NCBI GenBank assembly: GCA_963733505.1
Contig: CAVTDW010000018.1
Location: forward strand, 52,074-116,073
DNA length: 64,000 nucleotides
Direction of reading: 5' to 3'
From: JALYXV01 sp963733505
GTDB lineage: Bacteria > Actinomycetota > Acidimicrobiia > Acidimicrobiales > Palsa-688
This document shows positions 21,057-30,062 of the stretch, piece after piece; positions within the stretch are counted from its first letter, which is position 1, and the number at the start of each line of letters is the position of its first letter. The position numbers were made by a program, and so were the translations under genes. Below the pieces are notes generated by a model. That model had not been told where the DNA came from. It saw nothing but the letters and a program-made list of their open reading frames with translations, and searched no databases.

Positions 21057-21062
21057 CAGAAT
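21057..21062 (+). promoter_or_regulatory. -10 box of tldD, leaderless arrangement
   Basis: CAGAAT ends 6 nt before the GTG start of tldD, putting the predicted +1 on the G of GTG. No Shine-Dalgarno precedes this start. Confidence 0.45.
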
Positions 21063-21068
21063 GGCCCG

Positions 21069-22577
21069 GTGAGCCACGAGATCGATCCCACGTTCCTCGC
21101 CATCGAGCGCACCCGGCTGGCCGATGCCGCCCTCGGCCGGGCTCGGGAACTCGGCGTCACCCACGCTGACTTCCGCCTGGAGCGCATCCGGGATGCCTCG
21201 CTGCGGGTGCACGACGCCGAGGTCGACGGTGCGTTGGACTCCGAGGGATCGGGGATGGCGGTGCGCGTGGTGCTCGACGGCACCTGGGGCTTCGCCGCCG
21301 GCGTCGACCTGACGCCCGAATCGGCAGTGCGGATCACGGAGCTGGCCGTCGACGTGGCCCGGGCGTCGCATGCCATCACCGCGGAGCGCGTCGAGCTGGC
21401 CGACGAACCCGTGTATCCCGGCGTCACCTGGCAGTCGGACTACGACATCAATCCCTTCGACGTCCCCGACAACGAGCGCATCGCCTTGTTGGTCGGGTGG
21501 AGCGCCCGGTTGCTGGCCGCGGAATCGGTCGACCACGCCGACGCCAGCGTGCACCATGCCCTGGAGAACAAGTTCTACGCCGACCTGGCGGGCACGGTCA
21601 CGACCCAGCAACGGGTGCGCACCCACGCCGTAGTCGAGGTGGTCGGCGTCGACCCCACCTCCGGGGCATTCGAGAGCATGCGGAGCATCGCCCCGCCCGT
21701 GGGTCGCGGATGGGAGTACCTCACCGGCACCGGGTGGGACTGGGATGCGGAGCTGGCCACCCTGCCCCAACTGCTGGCCGAGAAGATGGCCGCGCCGACG
21801 GTCGATGCCGGGACCTACGACCTGGTCATCGATCCGTCCAACCTGTGGCTCACGATTCACGAATCGATCGGCCACGCGACCGAACTCGACCGGGCCCTCG
21901 GGTACGAGGCGGCCTACGCCGGGACGTCGTTCGCCACCTTCGACAAGCTCGGGAACCTCAAGTACGGCTCGCCGGTCATGCACGTCACGGCCGACCGCAC
22001 CGCCGCCCATGGACTGGCATCGGTGGGCTACGACGACGAGGGCGTGGCGTCCCAATCGTGGGACCTGGTGCGAGACGGGATCCTGGTGGGTTACCAGATC
22101 GATCGGCGCATGGCCCAGATGAAGGGACTCGGGCGTTCCAACGGCTGCGCCTTCGCCGACTCCTCCCACCATGTACCGATCCAGCGCATGGCCAACGTCT
22201 CGTTGCAGCCGGCGCCCGACGGCCCGACGACCGACGGCCTGATCGAGGCGGTCGACGACGGGGTGTACGTCATCGGCGACAAGAGCTGGTCCATCGACAT
22301 GCAGCGCTACAACTTCCAGTTCACCGGCCAGCGCTTCTACCGGATCCGCGGCGGGCGCCTGGCGGGCCAACTCCGAGACGTCGCCTATCAGGCGACCACG
22401 ACCGATTTCTGGGGCTCCATGGAAGCGGTGGGGGGCCCGTCGACGTACGTCCTCGGTGGCGCGTTCAACTGCGGCAAGGGCCAGCCCGGTCAGGTGGCGG
22501 CGGTCAGCCATGGATGCCCGAGCGCCTTGTTCCGGCAGGTGCGCATCCTCAACACCAACGCCGAGGCCGGCCGATGA
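21069..22577 (+). CDS. tldD: TldD-family metalloprotease subunit
   Basis: TldD and TldE form a heteromeric protease that trims unfolded peptides, known from microcin B17 maturation and CcdA degradation. The 502-aa protein starts at GTG 21069 and carries the catalytic HExxxH motif as TIHESIGHATELDRALG, with the downstream Cys/Gly-rich region GGAFNCGKGQPGQVAAVSHG expected in TldD. Its stop overlaps the tldE start as ATGA, so the two are made together. Actinobacterial pairs of this type have no defined substrate; no RiPP precursor was found beside it. Confidence 0.93.
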   Translation: MSHEIDPTFLAIERTRLADAALGRARELGVTHADFRLERIRDASLRVHDAEVDGALDSEGSGMAVRVVLDGTWGFAAGVDLTPESAVRITELAVDVARASHAITAERVELADEPVYPGVTWQSDYDINPFDVPDNERIALLVGWSARLLAAESVDHADASVHHALENKFYADLAGTVTTQQRVRTHAVVEVVGVDPTSGAFESMRSIAPPVGRGWEYLTGTGWDWDAELATLPQLLAEKMAAPTVDAGTYDLVIDPSNLWLTIHESIGHATELDRALGYEAAYAGTSFATFDKLGNLKYGSPVMHVTADRTAAHGLASVGYDDEGVASQSWDLVRDGILVGYQIDRRMAQMKGLGRSNGCAFADSSHHVPIQRMANVSLQPAPDGPTTDGLIEAVDDGVYVIGDKSWSIDMQRYNFQFTGQRFYRIRGGRLAGQLRDVAYQATTTDFWGSMEAVGGPSTYVLGGAFNCGKGQPGQVAAVSHGCPSALFRQVRILNTNAEAGR

Positions 22578-23995
22578 CCCCGCAAACCCCCCAGGACACG
22601 GTGGAGGCGGCGCTCGCCCTGTCGACCGCCGACGGGTGCATCGTCATCGCCGACGAGTCGAGCGAAGCCAACTTGCGCTGGGCCAACAACACCGTCACCA
22701 CCAACGGCGTCACCCGGGGCCGCCAGCTCACCGTGATTGCCACGGTCGGCACCGCGACGGGCGTGGCCGCCGGGGCCGTGTCTCGCACCAGCGTCACCCC
22801 CGACCGCATCGAGGACCTGGTGCGGGCGGCGGAGGCCGCGGCGCGCGCCAGCATGGCCGCCGAGGATGCCCAGCCGCTTGTCGAACCAGCGTCGGCGGGA
22901 GCCGCCGACGCGGGCGCCGCCTGGCACGACCCGCCCATCGAGACATCGATCGAGGCCTTTTCCACCTTCATCCCCTCGCTCAGCCACGGCTTCGACCAGG
23001 CCAGGGGTGCCGACCGGCTGCTGTTCGGCTTTGCCGAGCACCAATACCGCTCGACCTACCTCGGGTCATCGACGGGTCTGCGGCTGCGCCACGACCAGCC
23101 CACCGGGCGCCTGGAGCTGAATGCCAAGTCGCCTGACTTCGCCCGCTCGGCCTGGCTGGGGCAGCCGGCCGCCCTGTTCGGAGACATCGACCTGCCCGCC
23201 CTCGACGCCCAGCTCGGGCAGCGCCTGGAGTGGGCCCGGCGCCGGGTGGAGCTGCCCGCGGGGCGCTACGAGACGCTGCTCCCGCCGACCGCGGTCGCCG
23301 ACCTCATGATCGACCTCTACTGGTCGGCGGGGGCACGCGACGCCCACGAGGGCCAGACCGTTTTCAGCAAGCCCGGGGGCGGCACACGCGTCGGCGATTC
23401 GCTGGCCGAACTGCCGGTCACGCTGCGCAGCGATCCCCACGCGCCGGGCTTGGCGTGCGCCCCGTTCGTGGTGGCGTACGCGTCGAGCTCGATGCAGTCG
23501 GTGTTCGACAACGGGTTGGCGCTGGCGCCGACGTCGTGGATCGCGGGCGGCCAGCTGTCGGCGCTGATGCAGACCCGGTACTCCGCCATGTTGACGGGGC
23601 TGCCGGCGACGCCGGCCATCGACAATCTGATCCTGGAGGGGCCGCCCTCGCCGTCAGGGACGCCGCTGCCGTCGTTGAGCGAGATGGCGGCCGCCACCGG
23701 ACGGGGATTGCTGCTCACGACGCTGTGGTACATCCGGGAGGTCGACCCGCAAACGCTGCTCTTGACCGGCCTGACGCGCGACGGGGTGTACCTGGTCGAA
23801 GGGGGCGAGGTGGTGGGGGCGGTCAACAACTTCCGCTTCAACGAGAGCCCCGTCGACCTGCTGCGGCGCACGACCGAGGTGGGGGCCACGGAGCTCACAT
23901 TGTCCCGGGAGTGGGCCGATTACTTCACCCGCACCGCCATGCCGCCACTGCGCATCCCCGACTTCAACATGTCATCGGTGAGCCAGGCGACCTAG
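22574..23995 (+). CDS. tldE: TldE/PmbA-family protease subunit
   Basis: A 473-aa partner of TldD. It has the family fold (DESSEANLRWANNTVTTNGV at the start, SPSGTPLPSLSEMAAATGRG and VNNFRFNESPVDLLRR at the end) but no HExxxH motif, as expected for the non-catalytic TldE/PmbA subunit. The ATG at 22574 overlaps the tldD stop (ATGA). Its stop TAG shares the palindrome CTAG (23992-23995) with the stop of the convergent reductase gene. Confidence 0.92.
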   Translation: MTPQTPQDTVEAALALSTADGCIVIADESSEANLRWANNTVTTNGVTRGRQLTVIATVGTATGVAAGAVSRTSVTPDRIEDLVRAAEAAARASMAAEDAQPLVEPASAGAADAGAAWHDPPIETSIEAFSTFIPSLSHGFDQARGADRLLFGFAEHQYRSTYLGSSTGLRLRHDQPTGRLELNAKSPDFARSAWLGQPAALFGDIDLPALDAQLGQRLEWARRRVELPAGRYETLLPPTAVADLMIDLYWSAGARDAHEGQTVFSKPGGGTRVGDSLAELPVTLRSDPHAPGLACAPFVVAYASSSMQSVFDNGLALAPTSWIAGGQLSALMQTRYSAMLTGLPATPAIDNLILEGPPSPSGTPLPSLSEMAAATGRGLLLTTLWYIREVDPQTLLLTGLTRDGVYLVEGGEVVGAVNNFRFNESPVDLLRRTTEVGATELTLSREWADYFTRTAMPPLRIPDFNMSSVSQAT

Positions 23996-24903
23996 CTCGC
24001 CGCGGCCTCGGCGTCCTGATCGCGCCAGTACGCCAACACGTCGAGGAGGGTGTCTTCCAGCGCGAACTGAGGCTCCCAGCCGGTGGCGGCGTGCAGCCGA
24101 GACGCGTCGCCCCGCAAGTCGGGGAGGTCCACGGGACGCATCCGGGCCGGATCAGTGGTGATCCGCAGGTCCGAGCCGGCCAGCGCCAGCAGGACCCGAA
24201 CCACCTCGTCCAGCGTCACCGAGCGGCCCGAGCAGATGTTGTACACCTCGCCCGGCTCCCCTCGCTCGGCGAGCAGGCGGTAGGCCCGAACCACGTCGCG
24301 CACGTCGAGGATGTCGCGCGCCACCGTCAGGTTGCCGGTCCGCAGCTCGGTGGCACCCGTCCGCGACGCCTCGACGATCTGGCGGGCCATGTTGGGAACG
24401 AAGAAGCGGGGCGTCTGCCCCGGTCCGGTGTGGGTGAACGGCCGGACCCGCACCACATCGAGTCCCCACCCCACATGGGCCTGGATCGCGGCCATCTCGG
24501 CCGCCGCTTTGCTGGCCGCGTACGGGGTAGCGGGCCGAAAGGGCGCCCCTTCGGTGACCGGCAGGTCGGCGGGCTGCACCAAACCGTAGATTTCGACCGA
24601 GCTGATCAGAAGGACCCGCGCCGGAGGAGCTACGGCGCGCACGGCGGCCAACACCTGGAGCGAACCCAGCGCGTTGACGGCGAACGTCGCCGCCGGGTCC
24701 TCCCATGACGAGCTGACGCTCGATTGGGCGGCCAGGTGGTACACCACGTCGGGCCGGGCCGCCGCGATGGCCTCGCGCACCGCCGGGCCGTCGGTGACGT
24801 CAACCGACTCGTCGGCCAGCACCACCTCGTCGCCGCTGGATTCGAGGTGCCGCAGCAGCCAGGGTCCGACGAAGCCCCGGCCACCGGTGATGAACGCTCG
24901 CAC
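23992..24903 (-). CDS. GDP-4-keto-6-deoxymannose reductase-like epimerase/reductase
   Basis: A 303-aa extended SDR protein. The Rossmann motif is GGRGFVGPWLL, the active site is SSVEIYG plus YAASK (Tyr-x-x-x-Lys), and the segment FVPNMARQIVEASRTGAT with NLTVARDILDVRDVVRAY matches Rmd-type reductases that make GDP-D-rhamnose from GDP-4-keto-6-deoxymannose. A GDP-mannose 4,6-dehydratase was not found in the window, so the substrate is inferred. It lies beside three glycosyltransferases. The start is GTG at 24903. Confidence 0.8.
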   Translation of the reverse strand: MRAFITGGRGFVGPWLLRHLESSGDEVVLADESVDVTDGPAVREAIAAARPDVVYHLAAQSSVSSSWEDPAATFAVNALGSLQVLAAVRAVAPPARVLLISSVEIYGLVQPADLPVTEGAPFRPATPYAASKAAAEMAAIQAHVGWGLDVVRVRPFTHTGPGQTPRFFVPNMARQIVEASRTGATELRTGNLTVARDILDVRDVVRAYRLLAERGEPGEVYNICSGRSVTLDEVVRVLLALAGSDLRITTDPARMRPVDLPDLRGDASRLHAATGWEPQFALEDTLLDVLAYWRDQDAEAAAS

Positions 24904-24915
24904 TGCTGTCGGACC

Positions 24916-26106
24916 CTACCCGGCCCCACCGACCGCTTCGGCGTAGACGGCGCGGGTCTCGCGGACGGTGCGTTCCCAGCTGAACGCCGCGGCTCGCTCC
25001 CGTCCCGCTTGGCCCAGGCGCCGCCGGGCGGCTTCGTCGTCGAGGAGGGCGGCGATGGCGTCGGCCCAGGCGTCGACGTCGTCGGGCGGCACCAGCCGGG
25101 CCGCCTCCCCGACCAGCTCGTTCAGGGCCGCGATGGCGGCGCACACCACGGGCGTGCCCTGGGCCATGGCCTCGAGGACCGGCAAGCCGAATCCCTCGTG
25201 CCGGCTGGGCAGGGCGAACATGGTCGCCCCGGCGTACAGCGCCCGAAGGTCCGATTCGCCGACCTGGCCGACGAGGCGGATGCTGCCACCGGGTCCGCCG
25301 TGGCGCGCCAGGAGTGACGCCGGGATCAGGTCGCGGGACAGCCATCCCGTCGGGCCGACTGCGACGAGCCGGTGGTCGTGGGCCCGTCCGGACTCAACGA
25401 GGGCGGCAAAGGCCCGCACCAGCGTGGCCAGATTCTTTCGGGGCTCGAGCGTGCCGACCCAAAGGATGTAGGGCGTGCCGGTGAGGCCGTGGCGAGCGGT
25501 GGCCGCGGCGATCTCGTCGGCCGTCGGCTCGACGTGATCGACGCCATTGGGGACGACGCGCACTCGATCCGGCGAGATACCGCTGTGGGCGGTGATTTCA
25601 GCCGCCGCGGCGTGGCTGACGGTGATGACCAGATCGGCCCGGCGGGCCGTGGCGGCCAGTCCCCGAGCGTGAAACCATCGTCCGTGGATCGGGAAGGACT
25701 GGGGAAAAAGGGCCGGGGCCACGTCATGCACCGTGACGACCAAAGCAGCCCGGCTGCGGGGCGGCACGGCGACCGATGGCGCGTGGACCAGGTCCATGCC
25801 CGACAGTCCTCGGGCCAGCCAGTCGAGGCGGACAACGCCAAGGGTGTTCCAGGCCTCGTACAGCACGGGGCGGGGGATGGGCAGCCGGATCGGCGCACTG
25901 CCGGCGCTGCCGGCCTGCCCGCCGGTTGCCGCGTTCCAGGCGTGGTCGATCTGGGCGCGGGGGTGGCGGGCGGTGAAGGCGACGACATCGTCGTCGGGGA
26001 ACAACTGCGGCAGTAGTGTCACCAGCTTCGCCGTGTACCGGCCGATGCCGCCCGGCGGCTGGTACAGGAGCTGCTCGACGTTGACCGCCACCCGCACCAA
26101 ACGCAT
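24916..26106 (-). CDS. GT4-family glycosyltransferase
   Basis: A 396-aa GT-B retaining glycosyltransferase. The N-terminal domain has QPPGGIGRYTAKLVTLLPQL and VVTVHDVAPALFPQSFP. The C-terminal donor domain has ILWVGTLEPRKNLATLVRAF and the EX7E-like block SRHEGFGLPVLEAMAQGTPV. It resembles mannosyl- and rhamnosyltransferases acting in the cytoplasm. The ATG at 26106 or a GTG 15 nt further in could be the start; either way the 5' end overlaps or abuts that of the divergent glycosyltransferase. It lies 12 bp upstream of the reductase gene, so both are probably co-transcribed. Confidence 0.92.
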   Translation of the reverse strand: MRLVRVAVNVEQLLYQPPGGIGRYTAKLVTLLPQLFPDDDVVAFTARHPRAQIDHAWNAATGGQAGSAGSAPIRLPIPRPVLYEAWNTLGVVRLDWLARGLSGMDLVHAPSVAVPPRSRAALVVTVHDVAPALFPQSFPIHGRWFHARGLAATARRADLVITVSHAAAAEITAHSGISPDRVRVVPNGVDHVEPTADEIAAATARHGLTGTPYILWVGTLEPRKNLATLVRAFAALVESGRAHDHRLVAVGPTGWLSRDLIPASLLARHGGPGGSIRLVGQVGESDLRALYAGATMFALPSRHEGFGLPVLEAMAQGTPVVCAAIAALNELVGEAARLVPPDDVDAWADAIAALLDDEAARRRLGQAGRERAAAFSWERTVRETRAVYAEAVGGAG

Positions 26107-27271
26107 CCTCTCAGTCCAGCCGGTCGCGGAGCGAGGGGGCTCCGACCGGGCACTGGCCCGTCTGGTCCGCAGCCTCGCCCAAGAAGGTTGGGACTGTCAC
26201 ATCGCCCTGCCCGCGCCGTCGCCCATGGCGGCTGAGTTCGAGGCGGCGGGGGCCACGCTGCACGTCGTCGCCATGCGGCGGATCACGACCAGCGGCTCGC
26301 GGCGCTACTGGTTGGCATACCTGGTGGGATGGCCCGTCGCCGTGGTCCGCCTGGTAGTCCTGGCCCGGCGGCTGCAGGTCGACGTGGTGCACAGCAACTC
26401 GCTGCACTCGTGGTACGGCTGGGCGGCGGCGGGGCTCGTGCGCCGGCCGCACGTGTGGCACGCCCGGGAGATCGTGGTGCAGTCCCGCGCCGCCCTGCGG
26501 CTCGAACGTCGGCTGTGCCGGTCGTTCGCCACCACCGTGGTGGCGGTGTCGGAGGCGGTGGCGGCCCAGCTCGACGGGGCCAACGTCGTCGTGTGCTACG
26601 ACCAGGTCGACCCCGACGAGTTCAATCCCGCCTTGGCCGGCACCTTTCGCGCCCGGATCGGTGTACCCGACGACGCCGCAATGGTGGGCGTCGCGGGCCG
26701 CATCGACACCTGGAAGGGGCTCGAGGTCCTTCTCGACGCAGTCCCCGAGATGCAGCGGCGGCGGCCGGGCCTGCAGGTGGTCGTGGCCGGCGCAGCGGTC
26801 GAGGGGAAGGAGGAGTACGCCTCGCGACTGGCCGGTCGGGCGGCCGCGATGGCGGGCGTGCACTGGTTGGGGTCGCGTAACGACATCGCGGAACTGATCG
26901 CCGATCTCGACGTCCTGGTGCTGCCGTCGACGGAGCCGGAACCATTCGGCCTGGCGGTGATCGAGGCGCTGGCCTCGGGGGTGCCGGTCGTGGCGTCGGC
27001 CGCCGGTGGGCCCCTCGAGATCCTGGGCTCAGCACCCGGGGCCGCGGGCCGGTTGGTCCCTCCCGGCGATCCCGTCGGGTTGGCGGCTGCCGTCAGCGAG
27101 CTGCTGCCGCTCGGGCCGTCGAGTACGTCGCTGCGGCGCCAGCGCCCAGTGCTCGAAGCGGCCACACCCCCCGGAGACCTTCCGGCGGTGTTCGACTCGG
27201 TCCTCAACGCCTGGCGGCGGCCGCGTCGCAGTAGAGGGCGTGGAGGCCGTCCGCGCAACGATCCCAGGTGA
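26081..27271 (+). CDS. GT4-family glycosyltransferase
   Basis: A 396-aa GT-B glycosyltransferase. The TTG at 26081 is preferred because AGGAG lies 10 nt upstream and because the first beta strand (RILSVQPVAERGGSDRALAR) must be included; no ATG or GTG fits. The donor domain has VGVAGRIDTWKGLEVLLDAV and the block PSTEPEPFGLAVIEALASGV. Its start overlaps the 5' end of the divergent GT4 gene by about 26 bp and its 3' end overlaps the convergent GT4 gene by 68 bp, so it is wedged between two opposing genes. Sugar and acceptor are unknown. Confidence 0.85.
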   Translation: MTATRTKRILSVQPVAERGGSDRALARLVRSLAQEGWDCHIALPAPSPMAAEFEAAGATLHVVAMRRITTSGSRRYWLAYLVGWPVAVVRLVVLARRLQVDVVHSNSLHSWYGWAAAGLVRRPHVWHAREIVVQSRAALRLERRLCRSFATTVVAVSEAVAAQLDGANVVVCYDQVDPDEFNPALAGTFRARIGVPDDAAMVGVAGRIDTWKGLEVLLDAVPEMQRRRPGLQVVVAGAAVEGKEEYASRLAGRAAAMAGVHWLGSRNDIAELIADLDVLVLPSTEPEPFGLAVIEALASGVPVVASAAGGPLEILGSAPGAAGRLVPPGDPVGLAAAVSELLPLGPSSTSLRRQRPVLEAATPPGDLPAVFDSVLNAWRRPRRSRGRGGRPRNDPR

Positions 27272-28319
27272 ACCCCTCGACCCGCTGATGCCCCGCGGCG
27301 ATCAGGCGAGCGCGGGCGTCGGAGTCATCGAGTAGGCGCGCCAAGGCCGCCGCCAGGGCGGCGCAGTCGCCGACCGCCACCACCTCGGCCGCCATTCCGA
27401 CCGCCTCGGGGACCCCGCCGGCGGCGGTCGCGACCACCGCAACCCCGGCCGCCATGGCTTCAAGTGGTGGGATCCCGAACCCCTCGTAGACCGACGGATA
27501 GGCGAACACCGTCGCGCCAGCGAGGAGCGCCGCCTTCTCGGTTTCACTGATCCAGCCCAACCGGAAGATCCGGTCCCGATGGTGAGCCGCATCGACCGAC
27601 ATGGTGAGGGCGTCGTCCGCCCAGCCGGGCGGACCGGCCACGACGAGGGCGACATCGGGAACCGCGGCGGCCACCTCGTCAAAGGCCCGCACGAGCAGGG
27701 GGAGGTCCTTTCGGGGCTCGGCCCGCCCGAGAAACAGTACGTACGGCCGCCCGTTCCAGGGGCGCGCCACGCCGGCGTGAACCACCCCGGCCGGCCGGCC
27801 CACACCCGGTGCGACCACCCGAACCCGTTCCGCTGGGGCGCCGAGCAACTCGACGACCTCGTCGGCCACCGCCTGCGACACGGTGTGCACCCAAGCGTCG
27901 CGGCGCAGCGCCCGGCGAATGAGCGCCGGGTACCGCAGTGTGGCCGGCTGGCACATCTCGGGGAAACGCATCGACGTCAGGTCGTGCACCGTCACCACTT
28001 CGGCCGCCCGGGCAGCCGGTGGCACGACGAAGTTGGTCCCGTGCACCACGTCGAGCGGCCCGGTCCACCACTCGATGACCGGACCATCGACATGCGCCCA
28101 GGCCCGCTGGAGCGGCGCCGCGGCCATCGGCGCGCGCACGAGGCCGACCCCCGCGGGCAGGGCCGCGCTCAGGTCGTGGCGCCCCCGCCACGACAGGGCG
28201 AACGCCCGGAGTTCCAGGTCCACGCGCCCGGCCAGACCCTGGAGCAAACCGGCGGTGACCACCCCGACGCCCGTTCGCTGCCCCAGCAGCGGGGTGGCAT
28301 CCACAGCGACCCGCAGCAC
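27204..28319 (-). CDS. GT4-family glycosyltransferase
   Basis: A 371-aa GT-B glycosyltransferase. N-terminal landmarks are VAVDATPLLGQRTGVGVVTA and EVVTVHDLTSMRFPEMCQPA; the donor domain has VLFLGRAEPRKDLPLLVRAF and YPSVYEGFGIPPLEAMAAGV. The GTG at 28319 is the start. The last 68 bp overlap the end of the plus-strand GT4 gene. It is divergent from cofD, with 98 bp between the starts. Like its neighbours it probably builds an envelope polysaccharide or glycolipid. Confidence 0.92.
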   Translation of the reverse strand: MLRVAVDATPLLGQRTGVGVVTAGLLQGLAGRVDLELRAFALSWRGRHDLSAALPAGVGLVRAPMAAAPLQRAWAHVDGPVIEWWTGPLDVVHGTNFVVPPAARAAEVVTVHDLTSMRFPEMCQPATLRYPALIRRALRRDAWVHTVSQAVADEVVELLGAPAERVRVVAPGVGRPAGVVHAGVARPWNGRPYVLFLGRAEPRKDLPLLVRAFDEVAAAVPDVALVVAGPPGWADDALTMSVDAAHHRDRIFRLGWISETEKAALLAGATVFAYPSVYEGFGIPPLEAMAAGVAVVATAAGGVPEAVGMAAEVVAVGDCAALAAALARLLDDSDARARLIAAGHQRVEGFTWDRCADGLHALYCDAAAARR

Positions 28320-28405
28320 GGGCCGGTGAGCCTACGGGAACGCCGCCCGCCCCGCCCACCGGTGTCTGTCGGGTGCCGAAGGCCCAACAAGGGTCGTGGG
28401 ATGTC

Positions 28406-28411
28406 TAGCCT
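28406..28411 (+). promoter_or_regulatory. -10 box of cofD, leaderless arrangement
   Basis: TAGCCT ends 6 nt before the cofD ATG, so transcription is predicted to begin at the start codon. The same hexamer and spacing occur before the nitroreductase gene at 51773. Confidence 0.5.
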
Positions 28412-28417
28412 CGGCCC

Positions 28418-29362
28418 ATGCTCGTCGCACTGGCCGGCGGCGTCGGGGCCGCTCGGATGCTGCGAGGGCTGGTCGACGTCATGGATCCCGCCGAGATCGT
28501 CGCGGTCGTCAACACCGGCGACGACGTCGTGCTGCACGGCCTGCACATCAGCCCCGACCTGGACACCGTTACCTACACGCTGGCGGGCGCCATCAACCCC
28601 GACACCGGCTGGGGCCTCTCCGGTGAATCCTGGGCCGCCATGGACGCACTGGCCGCCTACGGCGACGGCGGCGCGGCGTGGTTCCGCCTCGGCGACCGGG
28701 ACCTCGGCACCCACCTCTACCGGACCAACCGTCTGGCGGCGGGCGCCACCCTCAGCCACGTCACCGCCGACATCGCCCGCCGCTGGGGTGTCGAGATCAC
28801 CGTGCTGCCGATGTCCGACGACGGTGTCGAGACCCGGGTCACCGTCGCGGGCCACGAAATCGGTTTCCAGGAATACTTCGTGGGCCTGCACCACGACGTC
28901 GCAGTCGAGGCGGTCGCATTCCGAGGCGCCAGCGAGGCCGCCCCCGCGCCCGGCGTGCTCGCGGCCATCGAACGCGCCGAACGCCTGCTGATCTGCCCGT
29001 CGAATCCCATCGTCTCGATCGGCCCGATCCTGGCCGTCCCGGGCGTCCGCCAAGCCGTCCAGGCCCGCCGGGCGGACGCCGTCGCGGTCTCCCCGATCGT
29101 CGGCGGCCGGGCGCTCAAAGGCCCGGCCGACCACATGCTTCGCGAACTGGGCCACGAAGTCTCGGTCGTCGGCGTCGCCCGCCTCTACGCGCCCCTCGCC
29201 GCCACCCTTGTGATCGACGAGGCCGACGAGCATCTGGCCGGCGCGGTCGAGGCTGAAGGAATGGGCGCCGTCGTGACCGCCACGGTGATGACCGGCCGAC
29301 CAGAGGCGGCCGCCCTCGCCCGCACGGTGCTCGGCGCCCGTCGAGAGCGCGCCGCCCCATGA
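28418..29362 (+). CDS. cofD: 2-phospho-L-lactate (phosphoenolpyruvate) transferase CofD/FbiA
   Basis: Transfers the phospholactyl or phosphoenolpyruvyl group to the deazaflavin Fo, giving (dehydro)F420-0. The 314-aa protein has the Rossmann-like start LVALAGGVGAARMLRGL, then VVNTGDDVVLHGLHISPDLD, and the conserved LICPSNPIVSIGPILAVPGV and VSPIVGGRALKGPADHM. Length is normal. It overlaps cofE (ATGA) so the two are co-translated. The Fo synthase and the guanylyltransferase CofC/FbiD are not in the window. In mycobacteria the orthologue is fbiA (Rv3261). Confidence 0.96.
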   Translation: MLVALAGGVGAARMLRGLVDVMDPAEIVAVVNTGDDVVLHGLHISPDLDTVTYTLAGAINPDTGWGLSGESWAAMDALAAYGDGGAAWFRLGDRDLGTHLYRTNRLAAGATLSHVTADIARRWGVEITVLPMSDDGVETRVTVAGHEIGFQEYFVGLHHDVAVEAVAFRGASEAAPAPGVLAAIERAERLLICPSNPIVSIGPILAVPGVRQAVQARRADAVAVSPIVGGRALKGPADHMLRELGHEVSVVGVARLYAPLAATLVIDEADEHLAGAVEAEGMGAVVTATVMTGRPEAAALARTVLGARRERAAP

Positions 29363-30051
29363 TCTCGCTCATTCCGGTCCTCGGAGTCCCCGAGATCCAC
29401 CCCGGCGACGTGCTGGCCGAGGTGATCGCCCGCCATTGCGATCTCACCGACGGCGACGTGGTCGTGGTCACCCAGAAGATCGTCTCCAAGGCCGAGGGCC
29501 GCCTGGTCCCGATCGACCCCGAGGATCCCAGCGGCGCCGTTCAGGCCGTGCTCGACGAGTCGGTGCGAGTGCTTCGCCAGCGCGAACAGCTGTTCATCAC
29601 CGAGACCCGCCATGGCTTCGTGTGCGCCAACTCCGGCGTCGACCTGTCCAACGTCGAGCGTGGTTGGGCCGCACTGCTCCCACTCGACCCCGACCGGTCG
29701 GCCCGCCGCATCCGTGACGGCCTCCGGGGCCGCGCCGGGGTCGACGTGGCGGTGATCGTGTCCGACACCTTCGGGCGCCCGTGGCGCCACGGGCTCACCG
29801 ACGTCGCTATCGGCTGCGCCGGCATCGCGGCGATCCTCGACCTGCGCGGGGGCGTCGACACCAACGGCCGGGAACTCCACGCCACCGAGATCTGCATCGC
29901 CGACGAGATCGCAGGCGCAGCCGATCTCGTGATGGGAAAATCCTCGTCGATCCCGGTTGCGATCGTCCGGGGGGTGGACCCCACGTGGCTGCGCGAGTCG
30001 TCGGTCCGCGCCGAGATCGTCAGGAACCACCGCGACGACCTGTTCCGCTAA
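29359..30051 (+). CDS. cofE: Coenzyme F420-0:L-glutamate ligase CofE
   Basis: Adds glutamates to F420-0 in a GTP-dependent reaction. The 230-aa protein has DVVVVTQKIVSKAEGR, the conserved ETRHGFVCANSGVDLSNVE and VIVSDTFGRPWRHG, DLRGGVDTNGRELHATE. It corresponds only to the N-terminal domain of mycobacterial FbiB; the C-terminal FMN domain that reduces dehydro-F420-0 is absent and must be encoded elsewhere, or not needed. Coupled to cofD by ATGA. Confidence 0.95.
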   Translation: MISLIPVLGVPEIHPGDVLAEVIARHCDLTDGDVVVVTQKIVSKAEGRLVPIDPEDPSGAVQAVLDESVRVLRQREQLFITETRHGFVCANSGVDLSNVERGWAALLPLDPDRSARRIRDGLRGRAGVDVAVIVSDTFGRPWRHGLTDVAIGCAGIAAILDLRGGVDTNGRELHATEICIADEIAGAADLVMGKSSSIPVAIVRGVDPTWLRESSVRAEIVRNHRDDLFR

Positions 30052-30062
30052 GCGGTCGAGCG

